Position numbers and translations under genes: made by a program. Source: CAZLYF01 sp964586835 (GTDB lineage Bacteria > Bacillota > Clostridia > Christensenellales > Aristaeellaceae). Taken from it: a stretch of DNA of 43,482 nt. Below the pieces are notes generated by a model. That model ran no database searches. It was not told the origin of the DNA and worked only from the letters and a program-made list of their open reading frames with translations. The stretch spans positions 1 through 43,482 of the forward strand of contig CAZPIC010000019.1 in the NCBI GenBank assembly GCA_964586835.1, in the 5' to 3' direction. Shown piece after piece: positions 23,757-31,991 of this stretch (position 1 is its first letter; each line of letters starts with the position of its first letter).

Positions 23757-25045
23757 AAGTAAAAATCCTGTTGCTGACCCTGCTGCTTGCGCTGCCCCTT
23801 GCGGGAATCGCGGTCCAGGAAAACGCGGTGATCCCCCTGCCCACCGTCGCGCCTGAACTCCCCGTGCGGCGCCAGAGCGGATCCGAGTACTCCGTAGAGA
23901 ACATGGCAGGCTATTTCGGGCTGGAGGAAACGGGGGGTTATCCGTACCAAACCCCGTCGCTGACAGAAACGGAAAAGCGCCGTGCTGTAGATCTGTTGAG
24001 GGAGTATGATGCGGGCGTGCGGCCGAGGGGAACCATCCTTGGCGTGACCGAAAACGTGCGGGTGGGTGTGTATGCCCTGAACCCGGAGGACTATGAGGGG
24101 CAGGCGGTGTACGTGTTGTTGCCCATGCGCGAGATGAGCGATGACGAGATCCTGATGATCATCGATGCGTACGCACAGCTGTCCCTGCGCTTTGACCCGG
24201 ACACGTTGTCCTTCCGGAACTGTGCCCGCGGAGGAAGCATTGAAACCTCCCGATTTTTAACCGATGAAGAACGGGAGCGTATGTCGGTTCTGCGCGAGCT
24301 ATTCAGGCGCCAGGGTTTGCGCCCGGACAGGGAGTTCACCCCTCTGCCCGGGGATGACGGCTTAGGCTGGGTCCAGCTCCACGAGGAAGATTTTGCAGGC
24401 CTCCCAGATTTCCGGTTTCGTCCTTATCGTTATCAAAGCGATGAAGAGCTGCTGCGGTTCATTTCCTTTCAGGACACCGGCGAAGACGTGGCGCCAACAG
24501 AGTATGCCGAATACGAAAGGCAGACCCGCGCGGAGCTGTTAAGGCTGATGAATGCGCCGCTGTCGCTGAATCTGACACAAGAGGAGATGGGGTATGCCGA
24601 CGAGAACTCTGTACATATGGACCATGTCAGGGTGTATCGCGCCTATTTTGAAACAGCCACAAAGGGTGGACATTATTTCTCCCTGCTGGATGTTGAAACC
24701 GGCAGAGTAGTATTTGCCTGGCCCGGCGAATCCGCTGAAGGAAAGCTCAAGTACTCCGACCTTCATCTGGACCCCTATGACGCCCGGTGGCTGGCGGCGG
24801 TCCGCCGCTTCATCGCGGAGAACAGGTTGGACGGCGTGGGCATCAGAAGCATTGAGCCCATGGGGGAAAGAAGCATCCAGGACATTGGCTTTGGCGCCCT
24901 CTTTGGCGTCTTCATGGAAGACGGCGGTTACTACGAGCTGACTGTTCCTTACCAGACGGAGGAAGTATATGGCGGATTGATGTATATGATCCATCCGCCC
25001 AAGCACGTCACCAGGGAAGAACTGAATTTGGGAGGCAACGAATGA
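23753..25045 (+). CDS. Secreted protein of unknown function, kinase operon gene 3
   Basis: A 430-residue protein I do not recognise. It starts with a signal peptide or membrane anchor (MKVKILLLTLLLALPLAG). The rest is hydrophilic with many acidic residues and no further membrane segment. Near residues 302-322 the stretch YFSLLDVETGRVVFAWPG resembles the strand-turn-strand ending of PepSY-like repeats. No catalytic motif is visible. It overlaps the kinase gene by 4 nt and the next gene by 4 nt, so it is co-translated with both and probably acts outside the cell in the same pathway. Confidence 0.8.
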   Translation: MKVKILLLTLLLALPLAGIAVQENAVIPLPTVAPELPVRRQSGSEYSVENMAGYFGLEETGGYPYQTPSLTETEKRRAVDLLREYDAGVRPRGTILGVTENVRVGVYALNPEDYEGQAVYVLLPMREMSDDEILMIIDAYAQLSLRFDPDTLSFRNCARGGSIETSRFLTDEERERMSVLRELFRRQGLRPDREFTPLPGDDGLGWVQLHEEDFAGLPDFRFRPYRYQSDEELLRFISFQDTGEDVAPTEYAEYERQTRAELLRLMNAPLSLNLTQEEMGYADENSVHMDHVRVYRAYFETATKGGHYFSLLDVETGRVVFAWPGESAEGKLKYSDLHLDPYDARWLAAVRRFIAENRLDGVGIRSIEPMGERSIQDIGFGALFGVFMEDGGYYELTVPYQTEEVYGGLMYMIHPPKHVTREELNLGGNE

Positions 25046-25842
25046 AACGGCTGATGATAGGCCTGCTGCTCTGCCTGCTGGTGGGGACCGTCCTGGCGGA
25101 GACCATGGACAGCTATACCCTTTCGCCCGCGCAGATTGATATCGAGGCGCTCAAAGCCTTGACCTTTCAGGAAGACGCCGGGAAGGCTGCGCGTGATGTG
25201 TCGCGAAACTACGAGTTTTATGACATGGACAATGATGGGCCTCCCTTTTGCGGAGCGAATGACCAGGATTTCGGGAGCCAGAACTGGTTTTCCGCGTATA
25301 GGACCTGCGCTCTGGGTGAACATCATGAAGAAGGCCTCTGGGAGAACGTGGAACCAACCGGCACCGCGCGCACCGCACTGACCAGGGACGAGGCGCTGCA
25401 CCAGGCAGAGGACATTGCACAGAGGCTGAAACTGGGCGACTGCCTACTGCAGAGCGTCATCGCCTATGGAAAGATTGAGGTTCTCGCGCCAAGCTACAAA
25501 GTGGCCTTCGGACAGGCGCTTCACGGCCTGCCGGTCTACCGCGCAGCGCTTCACGACGCGGACGCCTTCGGGCCGGACAGCAACCGGGTGACGATCGTCC
25601 TGGGCGACTGTGGACTATACAGCATCCAGGGAAGCTGGAGCGCGTTCGCTCCTGCAGGCAAACCGGGCGAGATTCTGGACGAAGGCCAGGCCATCGCACT
25701 GTTCGCCTTTCAGGGCATCAGTGCGGACGAAGCCGAGAAATGCTACCTGATACAGCCAGATGCCAGCGGGGACGTCGCTGTGCCTGCCTACCGGTACCGG
25801 AACAGCTTCATCCATGCCGTGACGGGAGAGGCCCTGCAATAA
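25042..25842 (+). CDS. Secreted protein of unknown function, kinase operon gene 4
   Basis: A 266-residue protein with a clear signal peptide (MKRLMIGLLLCLLVGTVLA, cleaved before ETMD) that I do not recognise. The mature part has five cysteines (in FCGA, TCAL, DCLL, DCGL and KCYL), so a disulfide is possible. The C-terminus VAVPAYRYRNSFIHAVTGEAL resembles the last strands of a PepSY-like domain, a fold often found in protease inhibitors and regulators at the cell surface. Last gene of the operon; an intrinsic terminator lies about 100 nt downstream. Confidence 0.78.
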   Translation: MKRLMIGLLLCLLVGTVLAETMDSYTLSPAQIDIEALKALTFQEDAGKAARDVSRNYEFYDMDNDGPPFCGANDQDFGSQNWFSAYRTCALGEHHEEGLWENVEPTGTARTALTRDEALHQAEDIAQRLKLGDCLLQSVIAYGKIEVLAPSYKVAFGQALHGLPVYRAALHDADAFGPDSNRVTIVLGDCGLYSIQGSWSAFAPAGKPGEILDEGQAIALFAFQGISADEAEKCYLIQPDASGDVAVPAYRYRNSFIHAVTGEALQ

Positions 25843-25942
25843 GGAAAAGGCAGGCGGTCTTTCAGAGGCTCAGGCGCTGTCCGGACAACCCGATAACGCC
25901 CTGTGACCTGAAGACAGCATCGAGGCTTCAATCTGTGGAAGA

Positions 25943-25977
25943 AGCAGGGGCAAGGTTCATTCCAGCCCCTGCTTTTT
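25943..25977 (+). terminator. Intrinsic terminator of the two-component operon
   Basis: The stem AGCAGGGGC (25943-25951) with GCCCCTGCT (25965-25973) is perfect, with a 13-nt loop, and runs into TTTTT. Confidence 0.9.
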
Positions 25978-26164
25978 GGGGTGCGCCAGATATGCGCATC
26001 CTTAAAGAGCTGAGTGACGCAGATGGGCATGGCGGCAGGAAGCACAGCGGAAGGCAGGGGTGCCCGCCGTGTAATGCAACCTTAACTCCCGAATTTTATA
26101 GCGTGTCGACCGATCTGATCACCCAACAGCATTGAAAAACCTGAAATTATTAAGCAGGTCCCTA

Positions 26165-26203
26165 TTGTGTTCCACTTCAGAACACGCTATAATATAGCGT
26201 GTT
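26165..26203 (+). promoter_or_regulatory. Transposase promoter inside a terminal-repeat-like palindrome
   Basis: TTGTGT (26165-26170) and a perfect TATAAT (26188-26193) are 17 nt apart. The -10 box sits in the middle of a perfect palindrome with 10-nt arms (AACACGCTAT at 26181-26190 and ATAGCGTGTT at 26194-26203). The arms contain the same ATAGCGTGT block as the inner terminal repeats, so the transposase may bind here and repress itself. Confidence 0.75.
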
Positions 26204-26217
26204 GGAGGTGATTACTC

Positions 26218-27768
26218 ATGGGACGATTGGTCTATCATCGCAAAAAGGATACTGGGACAACCTATGTGTACGAGGTCGTGGAGGAACACTGGGACAAAGA
26301 GCGCAAGCAGATGCGGAGCAGGCAGGTTTGCATTGGCAAGCTCGACCGTGAAACAAACGAACTGATCCCTTCCAAGCGGAGAAACAGGAATCCGCCTACC
26401 GCTGTGACTGCCTCTACGTCCGTCGTCGGGCTACCGCTGATCCTGGATCGGATTGCCCAGGAGACAGCGCTTGCAACGAGCTTAAAGAAGGCCTTCCCGA
26501 ACCGTTGGGACCAGATCCTTACGATGGCGACCTTTCTGGTCTGTACCGGGGACGCCCTGGTGCATGCGGATGCCTGGTGCAGGAACCACAGCGTGCCGGC
26601 GAGCGGACCTTTTACCAGCCCGCGCATGAGCGACTGGCTTGCCGCCATCACGGAGGATGGGCGCCAGACCTTTTTCAAGGTCTGGGGCAAACGGGTCAGT
26701 GAAAACGACTTCCTATGCTACGACATCACTTCGGTCTCCTCCTACTCAGAGCTCAATGAATATGTCCATTACGGTTACAACCGGGACAGGGAATCCCTGC
26801 CCCAGGTTAACCTGGCGATGGTGTATGGCCAAAAGAGCAGACTGCCCGTCGCTTACCGGATCCTGCCTGGAGCGATCAGTGACGTGAGCACCATCAAAAA
26901 GATGCTGGCCGGCTTTGACAAGCTGGATGTTCCGTCGTTGTTTCTCGTGATAGACCGGGGATTCTATAGCCAGAAGAATATGTCGGAACTATTCAACAAC
27001 CGCTGTCAGTTCATGATCGGCGTACCCAGCAACCGTCAGTGGGTCCGAGATGTGATCGACCTCTGCCGGGACGCGCTGCACAGTCCACGCGGCTATCGCG
27101 ATCTGGACATGGACAGTCTGTACATGCACACAGTGCTGTATCAATGGCCGGAGAACCGGCGGCGCTGCTATATGCACATCTATTATGATCCTCACAGGGC
27201 AGCTGATGATTTTGAGGCGCTCAACAGGCATCTCCAGCTTTGCCGGAAAGAATTGGAGAGCAAGCAGCTGAACAAGCTGCACGAGAAGGATTACCAGCAG
27301 TTCTTTCTGGTCAGGGAGACCCCCGTCCGGGGCCGGCAGGTCGATTACAATGATGACGCTATCGCTGCGTACCGCGACCAGTATGCCGGCTTCTTTGCGA
27401 TCTTGACAAGCAAGAAGATGGACGCGCTGGAAGTGCTGCAGATCTACAGGAACAAGGATGCTGTCGAGAAGGCGTTTGACGACCTGAAGAACTCTTTGGA
27501 TATGAAGCGGCTGCGTATCCACTCGTCTGCACGCATGTCCGGACGGGTCTTTGTCCAGTTCGTTGCTCTGATCCTGTTCAGCCAGATTCTGAAAACCATG
27601 CGTGAAAAGGATCTTTCAAGCCGCTATTCCCCGAAGCTTCTCCTGGGCGAACTGGAATCCCTGACCAAGATCCACTACACCGGGAAATACAAGGACATCG
27701 TCAGCGAGGTCAGCAAGGCACAGCGCGAAATCCTTGAGGCCTTCAACATCGACCCGAACACGCTATAA
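26218..27768 (+). CDS. IS1634-type DDE transposase
   Basis: A 516-residue transposase without frameshift. The catalytic triad is visible: Asp169 in CYDITSVSSYS, Asp246 in FLVIDRGFYS, and Glu417 in YRNKDAVEKAFDDLK, the last matching the IS4-group Y-R-E/K signature region. The N-terminal ~60 residues form a small domain (YEVVEEHWDKERKQMRSRQVCIG) typical of this group. GGAGG lies 10 nt before the ATG. It cuts and joins the terminal repeats described for the element; the gene appears functional. Confidence 0.93.
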   Translation: MGRLVYHRKKDTGTTYVYEVVEEHWDKERKQMRSRQVCIGKLDRETNELIPSKRRNRNPPTAVTASTSVVGLPLILDRIAQETALATSLKKAFPNRWDQILTMATFLVCTGDALVHADAWCRNHSVPASGPFTSPRMSDWLAAITEDGRQTFFKVWGKRVSENDFLCYDITSVSSYSELNEYVHYGYNRDRESLPQVNLAMVYGQKSRLPVAYRILPGAISDVSTIKKMLAGFDKLDVPSLFLVIDRGFYSQKNMSELFNNRCQFMIGVPSNRQWVRDVIDLCRDALHSPRGYRDLDMDSLYMHTVLYQWPENRRRCYMHIYYDPHRAADDFEALNRHLQLCRKELESKQLNKLHEKDYQQFFLVRETPVRGRQVDYNDDAIAAYRDQYAGFFAILTSKKMDALEVLQIYRNKDAVEKAFDDLKNSLDMKRLRIHSSARMSGRVFVQFVALILFSQILKTMREKDLSSRYSPKLLLGELESLTKIHYTGKYKDIVSEVSKAQREILEAFNIDPNTL

Positions 27769-27924
27769 ATCACTGGGATTTTAGGATGCAAAGGGTGATC
27801 ACCAGCCTGGGAACTGCGTTGCCCTCGTCTTCCTGCTATGAAAGAACAGCAATCAGCGTTTGGCTACTCCGCCCAGACACATCGCCAGACCGGTGGCTGA
27901 GGCTGAAGCCTTTTCAGGTTTTAT

Positions 27925-28644
27925 TCAATGAAACACTCCTCCCCAAAATACTGTCAACGGGATGATTACGGCCGCAGCAGCCATCGGGCAGGTGAGCGTG
28001 TCAAACCCGCCAAGCGTGAAGAGTTCGACAATGGCGCTGACCGCTGCTGTTGCAGCTGCGATAACAAAGCAATATTGCCAAGGCAATCGGCCGCGGAGGA
28101 GCATAATGGTGAAGACGGTGAGAAAGGATACGGCGAACATCGTCAGCGTGCCCTCAAGGCTTTTGCGACCTTCTATCATCTTGCCCTGTAGAAAACGGCG
28201 TCCGAAACGCTTGCCGACCAGCGCGGCAGCACCGTCTCCAAAACCCCAGGCATAGATGCAGGCGGCTGCCAGCGCTCTGTCTTCCAGCCAACCCCAGCAA
28301 ATGCTGATGATCGCCGCGAACATCACGAAGACAAGCATCAGGCTGCGTTTAATCTCGCCATCGCTGCGCTGTATCAGCAGTTCGGAATAGCCGCTGAAAC
28401 GTTCCCCGAAAGCCAGCAGTGGGTAAACCAGTGTGGCAAAAACCAGCGCGGCCAGCGCAGACAGTTTCCAGGAGGTGAAGGCAATCAAAAACACCGGCAG
28501 AGAAAAGAGAAGGACCGAATGCAATGCTTTGCGGAACAGCTCCCCCGGCATGGCGACCAGCTTGCGCGCAAGCAGCGCGAGGAAAGCAGCGACAGCGAAA
28601 TAGGCTAGCAAGACGGAGAATCCTTCCAAAAAGGCGCCGATCAT
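27925..28644 (-). CDS. Membrane phytol/dolichol-kinase or CDP-diglyceride-synthase-like protein
   Basis: A 239-residue protein with about six or seven membrane segments. It has the CTP-dependent lipid kinase / cytidylyltransferase motifs: YAWGFGDGAAALVGKRFGR, RKSLEGTLTMF and VELFTLGGFDTLTCPM. Plant phytol kinases and dolichol kinases carry the same set, so it likely phosphorylates an isoprenoid alcohol such as a polyprenol, using CTP or a similar donor. A role in recycling a lipid carrier is possible but not shown. Its start overlaps the stop of the upstream MarR regulator gene by 4 nt, so both are co-expressed. The insertion sequence lies on its downstream side. Confidence 0.82.
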   Translation of the reverse strand: MIGAFLEGFSVLLAYFAVAAFLALLARKLVAMPGELFRKALHSVLLFSLPVFLIAFTSWKLSALAALVFATLVYPLLAFGERFSGYSELLIQRSDGEIKRSLMLVFVMFAAIISICWGWLEDRALAAACIYAWGFGDGAAALVGKRFGRRFLQGKMIEGRKSLEGTLTMFAVSFLTVFTIMLLRGRLPWQYCFVIAAATAAVSAIVELFTLGGFDTLTCPMAAAAVIIPLTVFWGGVFH

Positions 28645-29081
28645 CTGTGCGCCTGTATCCTGGCCAGATTGCTCTGAATCCGCTCCAACAGTCGGGAAAT
28701 ACAGAAGAGATCCTCCTCGGGGATGTTCTGCCTGATTACATCAAACACACTGCTGTACGCCTCTAAAACCCGTGCGCTGATGTCCTGGCCCTTCTGCGTC
28801 AGCAGGATAAGGCAGGCGCGCGCGTCCCTGGGATGCGTTGTCCTTTGCACATGTCCCGTGCGCACAAGTGAATCCACTGTCCGTGAAATGGCCGCCTTTC
28901 CGCTGCTGATCCGAACCTGCAGTTCTTTTTGGGACAAGCCGGAGCATTCCCCCTTCAGATGAAAGAGGATGTCGCCGGCCGCGCTGGTCAAGCCCAGTGG
29001 GCTCAAGCGCGCATTGATTGCAAGCCTTGCTGACACCAGTACTCTTTTCATCTCTACCCAGAATTCCTGCATGGTTGGCAT
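28641..29081 (-). CDS. MarR-family transcriptional regulator
   Basis: A 146-residue winged-helix protein: SPLGLTSAAGDILFHLKG, the recognition region LSQKELQVRISSGKAAISRTVDSLVRTG and the wing THPRDARACLILLTQKG. MarR proteins bind palindromes as dimers and are usually released by small ligands. The ATG at 29081 follows GGAGGGG by about 8 nt. An in-frame TTG at 29114 lies inside the promoter -10 and is excluded. It is co-transcribed with the lipid-kinase-like gene, and its promoter carries a fitting palindrome, so it probably controls both genes. Confidence 0.9.
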   Translation of the reverse strand: MPTMQEFWVEMKRVLVSARLAINARLSPLGLTSAAGDILFHLKGECSGLSQKELQVRISSGKAAISRTVDSLVRTGHVQRTTHPRDARACLILLTQKGQDISARVLEAYSSVFDVIRQNIPEEDLFCISRLLERIQSNLARIQAHR

Positions 29082-29113
29082 TGCGATAACCCCTCCATCC
29101 TCAGTGCGATCCA

Positions 29114-29143
29114 AGTTTAGGCTTATTTAGTTGATATGTCAAC
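29114..29143 (-). promoter_or_regulatory. Promoter with MarR-type operator for the regulator/kinase pair
   Basis: On the minus strand TTGACA (29137-29142) and TAAACT (29114-29119) are 17 nt apart. The -35 box is contained in the palindrome GTTGA-N4-TCAAC (29130-29143), similar in form to known MarR-family operators. Binding there would block the polymerase, giving autorepression. Confidence 0.75.
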
Positions 29144-29250
29144 CATTCAAGGTTGCGTTGCCCTGCTGCGTCGTGGCCAGTCGTGTTCTGCCACATCGGT
29201 TCTATGCGGGAAGGGTTTTCGCATGTTGCGTTGGTTACATGCTTTTCCTT

Positions 29251-30450
29251 CTATATCGTCAGGATAAAGGCGGTGCCTGTTTCTTCATCGCTAATGGCCT
29301 TCAGGGTAGCCCCGTGCAACTGTGCGATTTCCGTTGCGATAGACAGACCCAGGCCATACCCCCCCTCCCCTTTGGTACGAGCCGGGTCCATGCGGTAGAA
29401 GCGATCGGATAAATGCGCTAGGTGCTTCGGGGGAATGAAGGACTTGCTGTTTCGGACGCTGACAGACAGCTTGTCGCGGCTTTTCTTGAGCAATACCTGG
29501 ATATTTCCACCATGGGGGGTATACTTCACCGCATTGTCCAGCAGGATAGTCAGCAGTTGGCGTAGCAGCCCGGCATCTCCTTGGATGATCTGTTCGGGCA
29601 GGATGTCGCTTTCGAGCATCAAGCCCTTTTCATAAGCCATGGCTTCAAAGGCCAGGACGGTCTCACTAACCAGGTTGGACAGGTTGATCTTTTGCTTTTG
29701 GACAGGCTTCCGTGCCTCATCTGAATGCGCCAGAAACAGCAGATTTTCTATCAGTTTTTTCATCAGCAATCCTTCGGTGCGGATGGTAGACAGCCATTGG
29801 TTGCTGCCCTGTTCGCTCTCAAGGATATCCAGGTTCGCCAGGATCACCGTGAGTGGCGTTCTGAGCTCATGGGAGGCATCGGACACAAAGCGTTGCTGTT
29901 GAAACCAGGCGGTCTCCACCGGCTTGAGAGCCCCGCGTGACAACACAATGGAAATGAAAAAGAAGATGCCCAATGCGCCTAGGTAGACCAGCGCCCAGGC
30001 CAACTGGCTGCTGTGCAGTTGGGCTTGTTCGTTCTGAAGGTTGACAAAGGCGATGCGCCCCTCTTGTCTGAAATAGGCGATGCCCAGGTCAGACCAATAA
30101 CCTCTGAGGGAGGAGGCCTCTTCCACCCGTTCATACAGGGTGGCGAAGGTGCTGGGATCCAGCTCCATCCATGGGGTGATCAGCTGCCAGGTTCCATCCG
30201 TATCCTTTTCTGCAGTGAAGGACAGCTTGGGCCGCGATTGCGCCTGGTCCGGCCCTGGCAGATTGGTTCGAAAAAAATTCCGCGGCTGTCTTCTGATGTC
30301 TATCGCTAACTCACGGTTCAGTGCCGCTTCATATTCCCTGGTAAACTGCAGGTGATTGGTGACGAGACCAACCAGCAAAACAATGGTCATCACCACGAAG
30401 ACCAGCGCCATGCTGATCAGTATGAACCTGCGGCGCAATGCCTTCAGCAT
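29251..30450 (-). CDS. Membrane sensor histidine kinase (VTC-cluster system)
   Basis: A 399-residue kinase with two membrane segments (about 9-32 and 152-171) around a sensor region of about 120 residues. HisKA has His194 in FVSDASHELRTPL. The ATPase domain shows the N-box LLDNAVKYTPHGG and G2-region GEGGYGLGLSIATEIAQLHG. There is no clear HAMP or PAS domain between membrane segment and HisKA. It overlaps the response regulator gene by 7 nt. The sensor region has no recognised fold, so the signal is unknown; an envelope cue is inferred from the surface proteins of the target operon. Confidence 0.92.
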   Translation of the reverse strand: MLKALRRRFILISMALVFVVMTIVLLVGLVTNHLQFTREYEAALNRELAIDIRRQPRNFFRTNLPGPDQAQSRPKLSFTAEKDTDGTWQLITPWMELDPSTFATLYERVEEASSLRGYWSDLGIAYFRQEGRIAFVNLQNEQAQLHSSQLAWALVYLGALGIFFFISIVLSRGALKPVETAWFQQQRFVSDASHELRTPLTVILANLDILESEQGSNQWLSTIRTEGLLMKKLIENLLFLAHSDEARKPVQKQKINLSNLVSETVLAFEAMAYEKGLMLESDILPEQIIQGDAGLLRQLLTILLDNAVKYTPHGGNIQVLLKKSRDKLSVSVRNSKSFIPPKHLAHLSDRFYRMDPARTKGEGGYGLGLSIATEIAQLHGATLKAISDEETGTAFILTI

Positions 30451-31121
30451 GGAGCGTCCTCTAACAGATAGCCCAGACGGCGCTGAGCGGTGATCTGCAC
30501 CCGGCTGCCCAGATAGAACAGTTTCTTGCGCAGGAAGGAAATGTAAGCCTCCACGTTGTTGTCAATGGCCTCGCTGTCTGCCCCCCACACCTTGAGGATC
30601 AAATCCTCCTTGCTGACGATGCAGCCGGGCATGGACATCAGGATATACAGCACATCATGCTCCTTGCGGCTCAGACGCACCTGCTTGCCCTCCCGGGACA
30701 GGGTGCTGCTGTTCAGTGACAAAGTGACATCGCCGAAAGTCATTTCCTCCATCTGTACCGGTCCTGGACGTCGCAGCAGGGCCCGTACCCGGGCCAGCAG
30801 TTCCTCCGAGGTGAAGGGCTTGGTCAGATAGTCATCCGCTCCGCTGTCCAAACCCCGTACTTTATCACTCACCTCATCACGCGCCGTCAGCATCAGGGCA
30901 GGAATGGCGCTGTCTTGCTTGCGCAGGGCGGAGATAATCTGAAAGCCGCTTTTCCCGGGCAGCATCACATCCAAAATCAAAGCGTCATATTGACCGCTGA
31001 GAGCGTAGTCCAGCCCGGATTCACCGTCATAGACGGCCTCGGCGCTGTATTTTTGTCCCTCCAACAGCCTTACCAGTGCACTGGCCAGGTTCTTCTCATC
31101 CTCTACCACCAATATGCGCAA
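30444..31121 (-). CDS. OmpR-family response regulator (VTC-cluster system)
   Basis: A 225-residue regulator. The receiver has VVEDEKN, phosphoacceptor Asp51 in LILDVMLPGKSG, TARDE and YLTKPFTSEE. The winged helix has LSRKEHDVLYILMSMPG and NNVEAYISFLRKKL. I chose the TTG at 31121 (MRILVVEDE): GGAGGTG lies about 7 nt upstream. The in-frame ATG at 31145 would lie only about 4 nt from the predicted transcription start. Paired binding sites upstream of its own promoter and of the divergent VTC operon suggest it controls both. Confidence 0.9.
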   Translation of the reverse strand: MRILVVEDEKNLASALVRLLEGQKYSAEAVYDGESGLDYALSGQYDALILDVMLPGKSGFQIISALRKQDSAIPALMLTARDEVSDKVRGLDSGADDYLTKPFTSEELLARVRALLRRPGPVQMEEMTFGDVTLSLNSSTLSREGKQVRLSRKEHDVLYILMSMPGCIVSKEDLILKVWGADSEAIDNNVEAYISFLRKKLFYLGSRVQITAQRRLGYLLEDAPC

Positions 31122-31155
31122 TCCTTTCACCTCCCTTCCTCTCATCTTATCCTAC

Positions 31156-31190
31156 ATGATATGCGCCCAGGCTGAAAGGAACCTGAAAGG
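31156..31190 (-). promoter_or_regulatory. Regulator promoter with paired CCTTTCAG half-sites
   Basis: Read on the minus strand, CCTTTCAG occurs twice (31183-31190 and 31172-31179), 11 bp apart. It is followed after exactly 10 nt by the -10 box TATCAT (31156-31161). No consensus -35 is present. This is the layout of OmpR/PhoB-activated promoters, where the regulator replaces -35 contacts. It drives the response regulator and kinase genes. Confidence 0.72.
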
Positions 31191-31203
31191 GAGAACGGGG
31201 TCA

Positions 31204-31237
31204 TTTTCAGTTTGTTTTCAGCCTCACCCGCTACGAT
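31204..31237 (+). promoter_or_regulatory. VTC-operon promoter with paired TTTTCAG half-sites
   Basis: TTTTCAG occurs at 31204-31210 and 31215-31221, 11 bp apart, followed after exactly 10 nt by TACGAT (31232-31237). No consensus -35 is present. The site mirrors the one on the other strand 14 nt away, so one regulator probably activates both directions. Transcription would start near 31244. Confidence 0.75.
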
Positions 31238-31262
31238 ACGAACATGGAAAGGAGGCGACCCC

Positions 31263-31991
31263 ATGAACCAACAGCATCAAGTGTTTGAGCGGATCGAACA
31301 GAAGTACCTGATTAGCCCTGACCAGCGTGTAGCGCTGAAGACCATTCTGGGGACGCGCATGCAAGCGGACCAGTACGGCCTGCAAACCGTTGCCAATATT
31401 TACTATGACGATCCGGACTATTCCCTGATCCGGTACAGCCTGGACAAGCCCATCTATAAGGAGAAACTACGTCTACGCAGCTATGGGAGGGCGCAATGGG
31501 AGGATCATGTGTATGTGGAGCTTAAGAAGAAACTCAGGGGCGTTGTCTATAAGCGCCGCGTCATCATGCCCCTGAAGGCTGCAGAGCGTTTTCTGAACAC
31601 TGGAAAAATTGACGGCGCTATGAACCAGATCCAGCGGGAAATTTACGATTTTTGCTGTCGGCGACTGATCCTGCCTGCAGCTTTTGTAGCTTATGAACGG
31701 GAAGCCTGGCTGGATCCTGCAGACAGCGGGCTGCGCGTGACCATGGACTACAACATTCGTTGCCGGGCAACGAACCTCAGCCTCAGCCAGCCTCTGGAGG
31801 GGGTCGAACTACTGTCTGTGGGCCAGATACTGATGGAATTGAAAGCTCGCAGGGCTATGCCTCACTGGATGGCTAGAACACTGTCTCAACTCAGGATCTA
31901 TCCCATTTCCTTCTCAAAAGTCGGGGTCTACTACCGGGATTATCTGTTGGGAGGCCTGCAGCTGCAAGGAGGAGCCGGCCATGTTGCTTGA
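31263..31991 (+). CDS. VTC-domain polyphosphate polymerase-like protein
   Basis: A 242-residue protein of the VTC (vacuolar transporter chaperone) family, which in yeast Vtc4 makes polyphosphate from ATP inside a basic tunnel. Landmarks: ERIEQKYLI at the start, IYYDDPDYSLIR, KLRLRSYG, VYVELKKKLRGVVYKRR (tunnel lysines and arginines) and LMELKARRAMPHWM with an acidic metal ligand. It has no membrane segment; the overlapping downstream gene supplies a membrane partner. AGGAGG lies 7 nt before the ATG at 31263. First gene of the operon driven by the paired-site promoter. Confidence 0.88.
   Translation: MNQQHQVFERIEQKYLISPDQRVALKTILGTRMQADQYGLQTVANIYYDDPDYSLIRYSLDKPIYKEKLRLRSYGRAQWEDHVYVELKKKLRGVVYKRRVIMPLKAAERFLNTGKIDGAMNQIQREIYDFCCRRLILPAAFVAYEREAWLDPADSGLRVTMDYNIRCRATNLSLSQPLEGVELLSVGQILMELKARRAMPHWMARTLSQLRIYPISFSKVGVYYRDYLLGGLQLQGGAGHVA

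Larger units (their letters stand above)
26080..27785 (+). mobile_element. Complete IS1634-like insertion sequence (1706 bp)
   Basis: The element has imperfect terminal inverted repeats of 27 nt (26080-26106) and 28 nt (27758-27785). Both begin CCT, share AA and TCCC, and end in the identical inner block TTTATAGCGTGT or TTTTATAGCGTGT. It is flanked by a perfect 6-bp direct repeat ATGCAA (26074-26079 and 27786-27791), the expected target-site duplication. It carries one full-length DDE transposase gene whose TAA stop lies inside the right terminal repeat. Size, single gene and duplication length fit the IS1634 / IS4 group. Intact ends and gene suggest a recent insertion; it fell between the terminator of the two-component operon and the next gene, so nothing seems disrupted. 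Confidence 0.9.
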
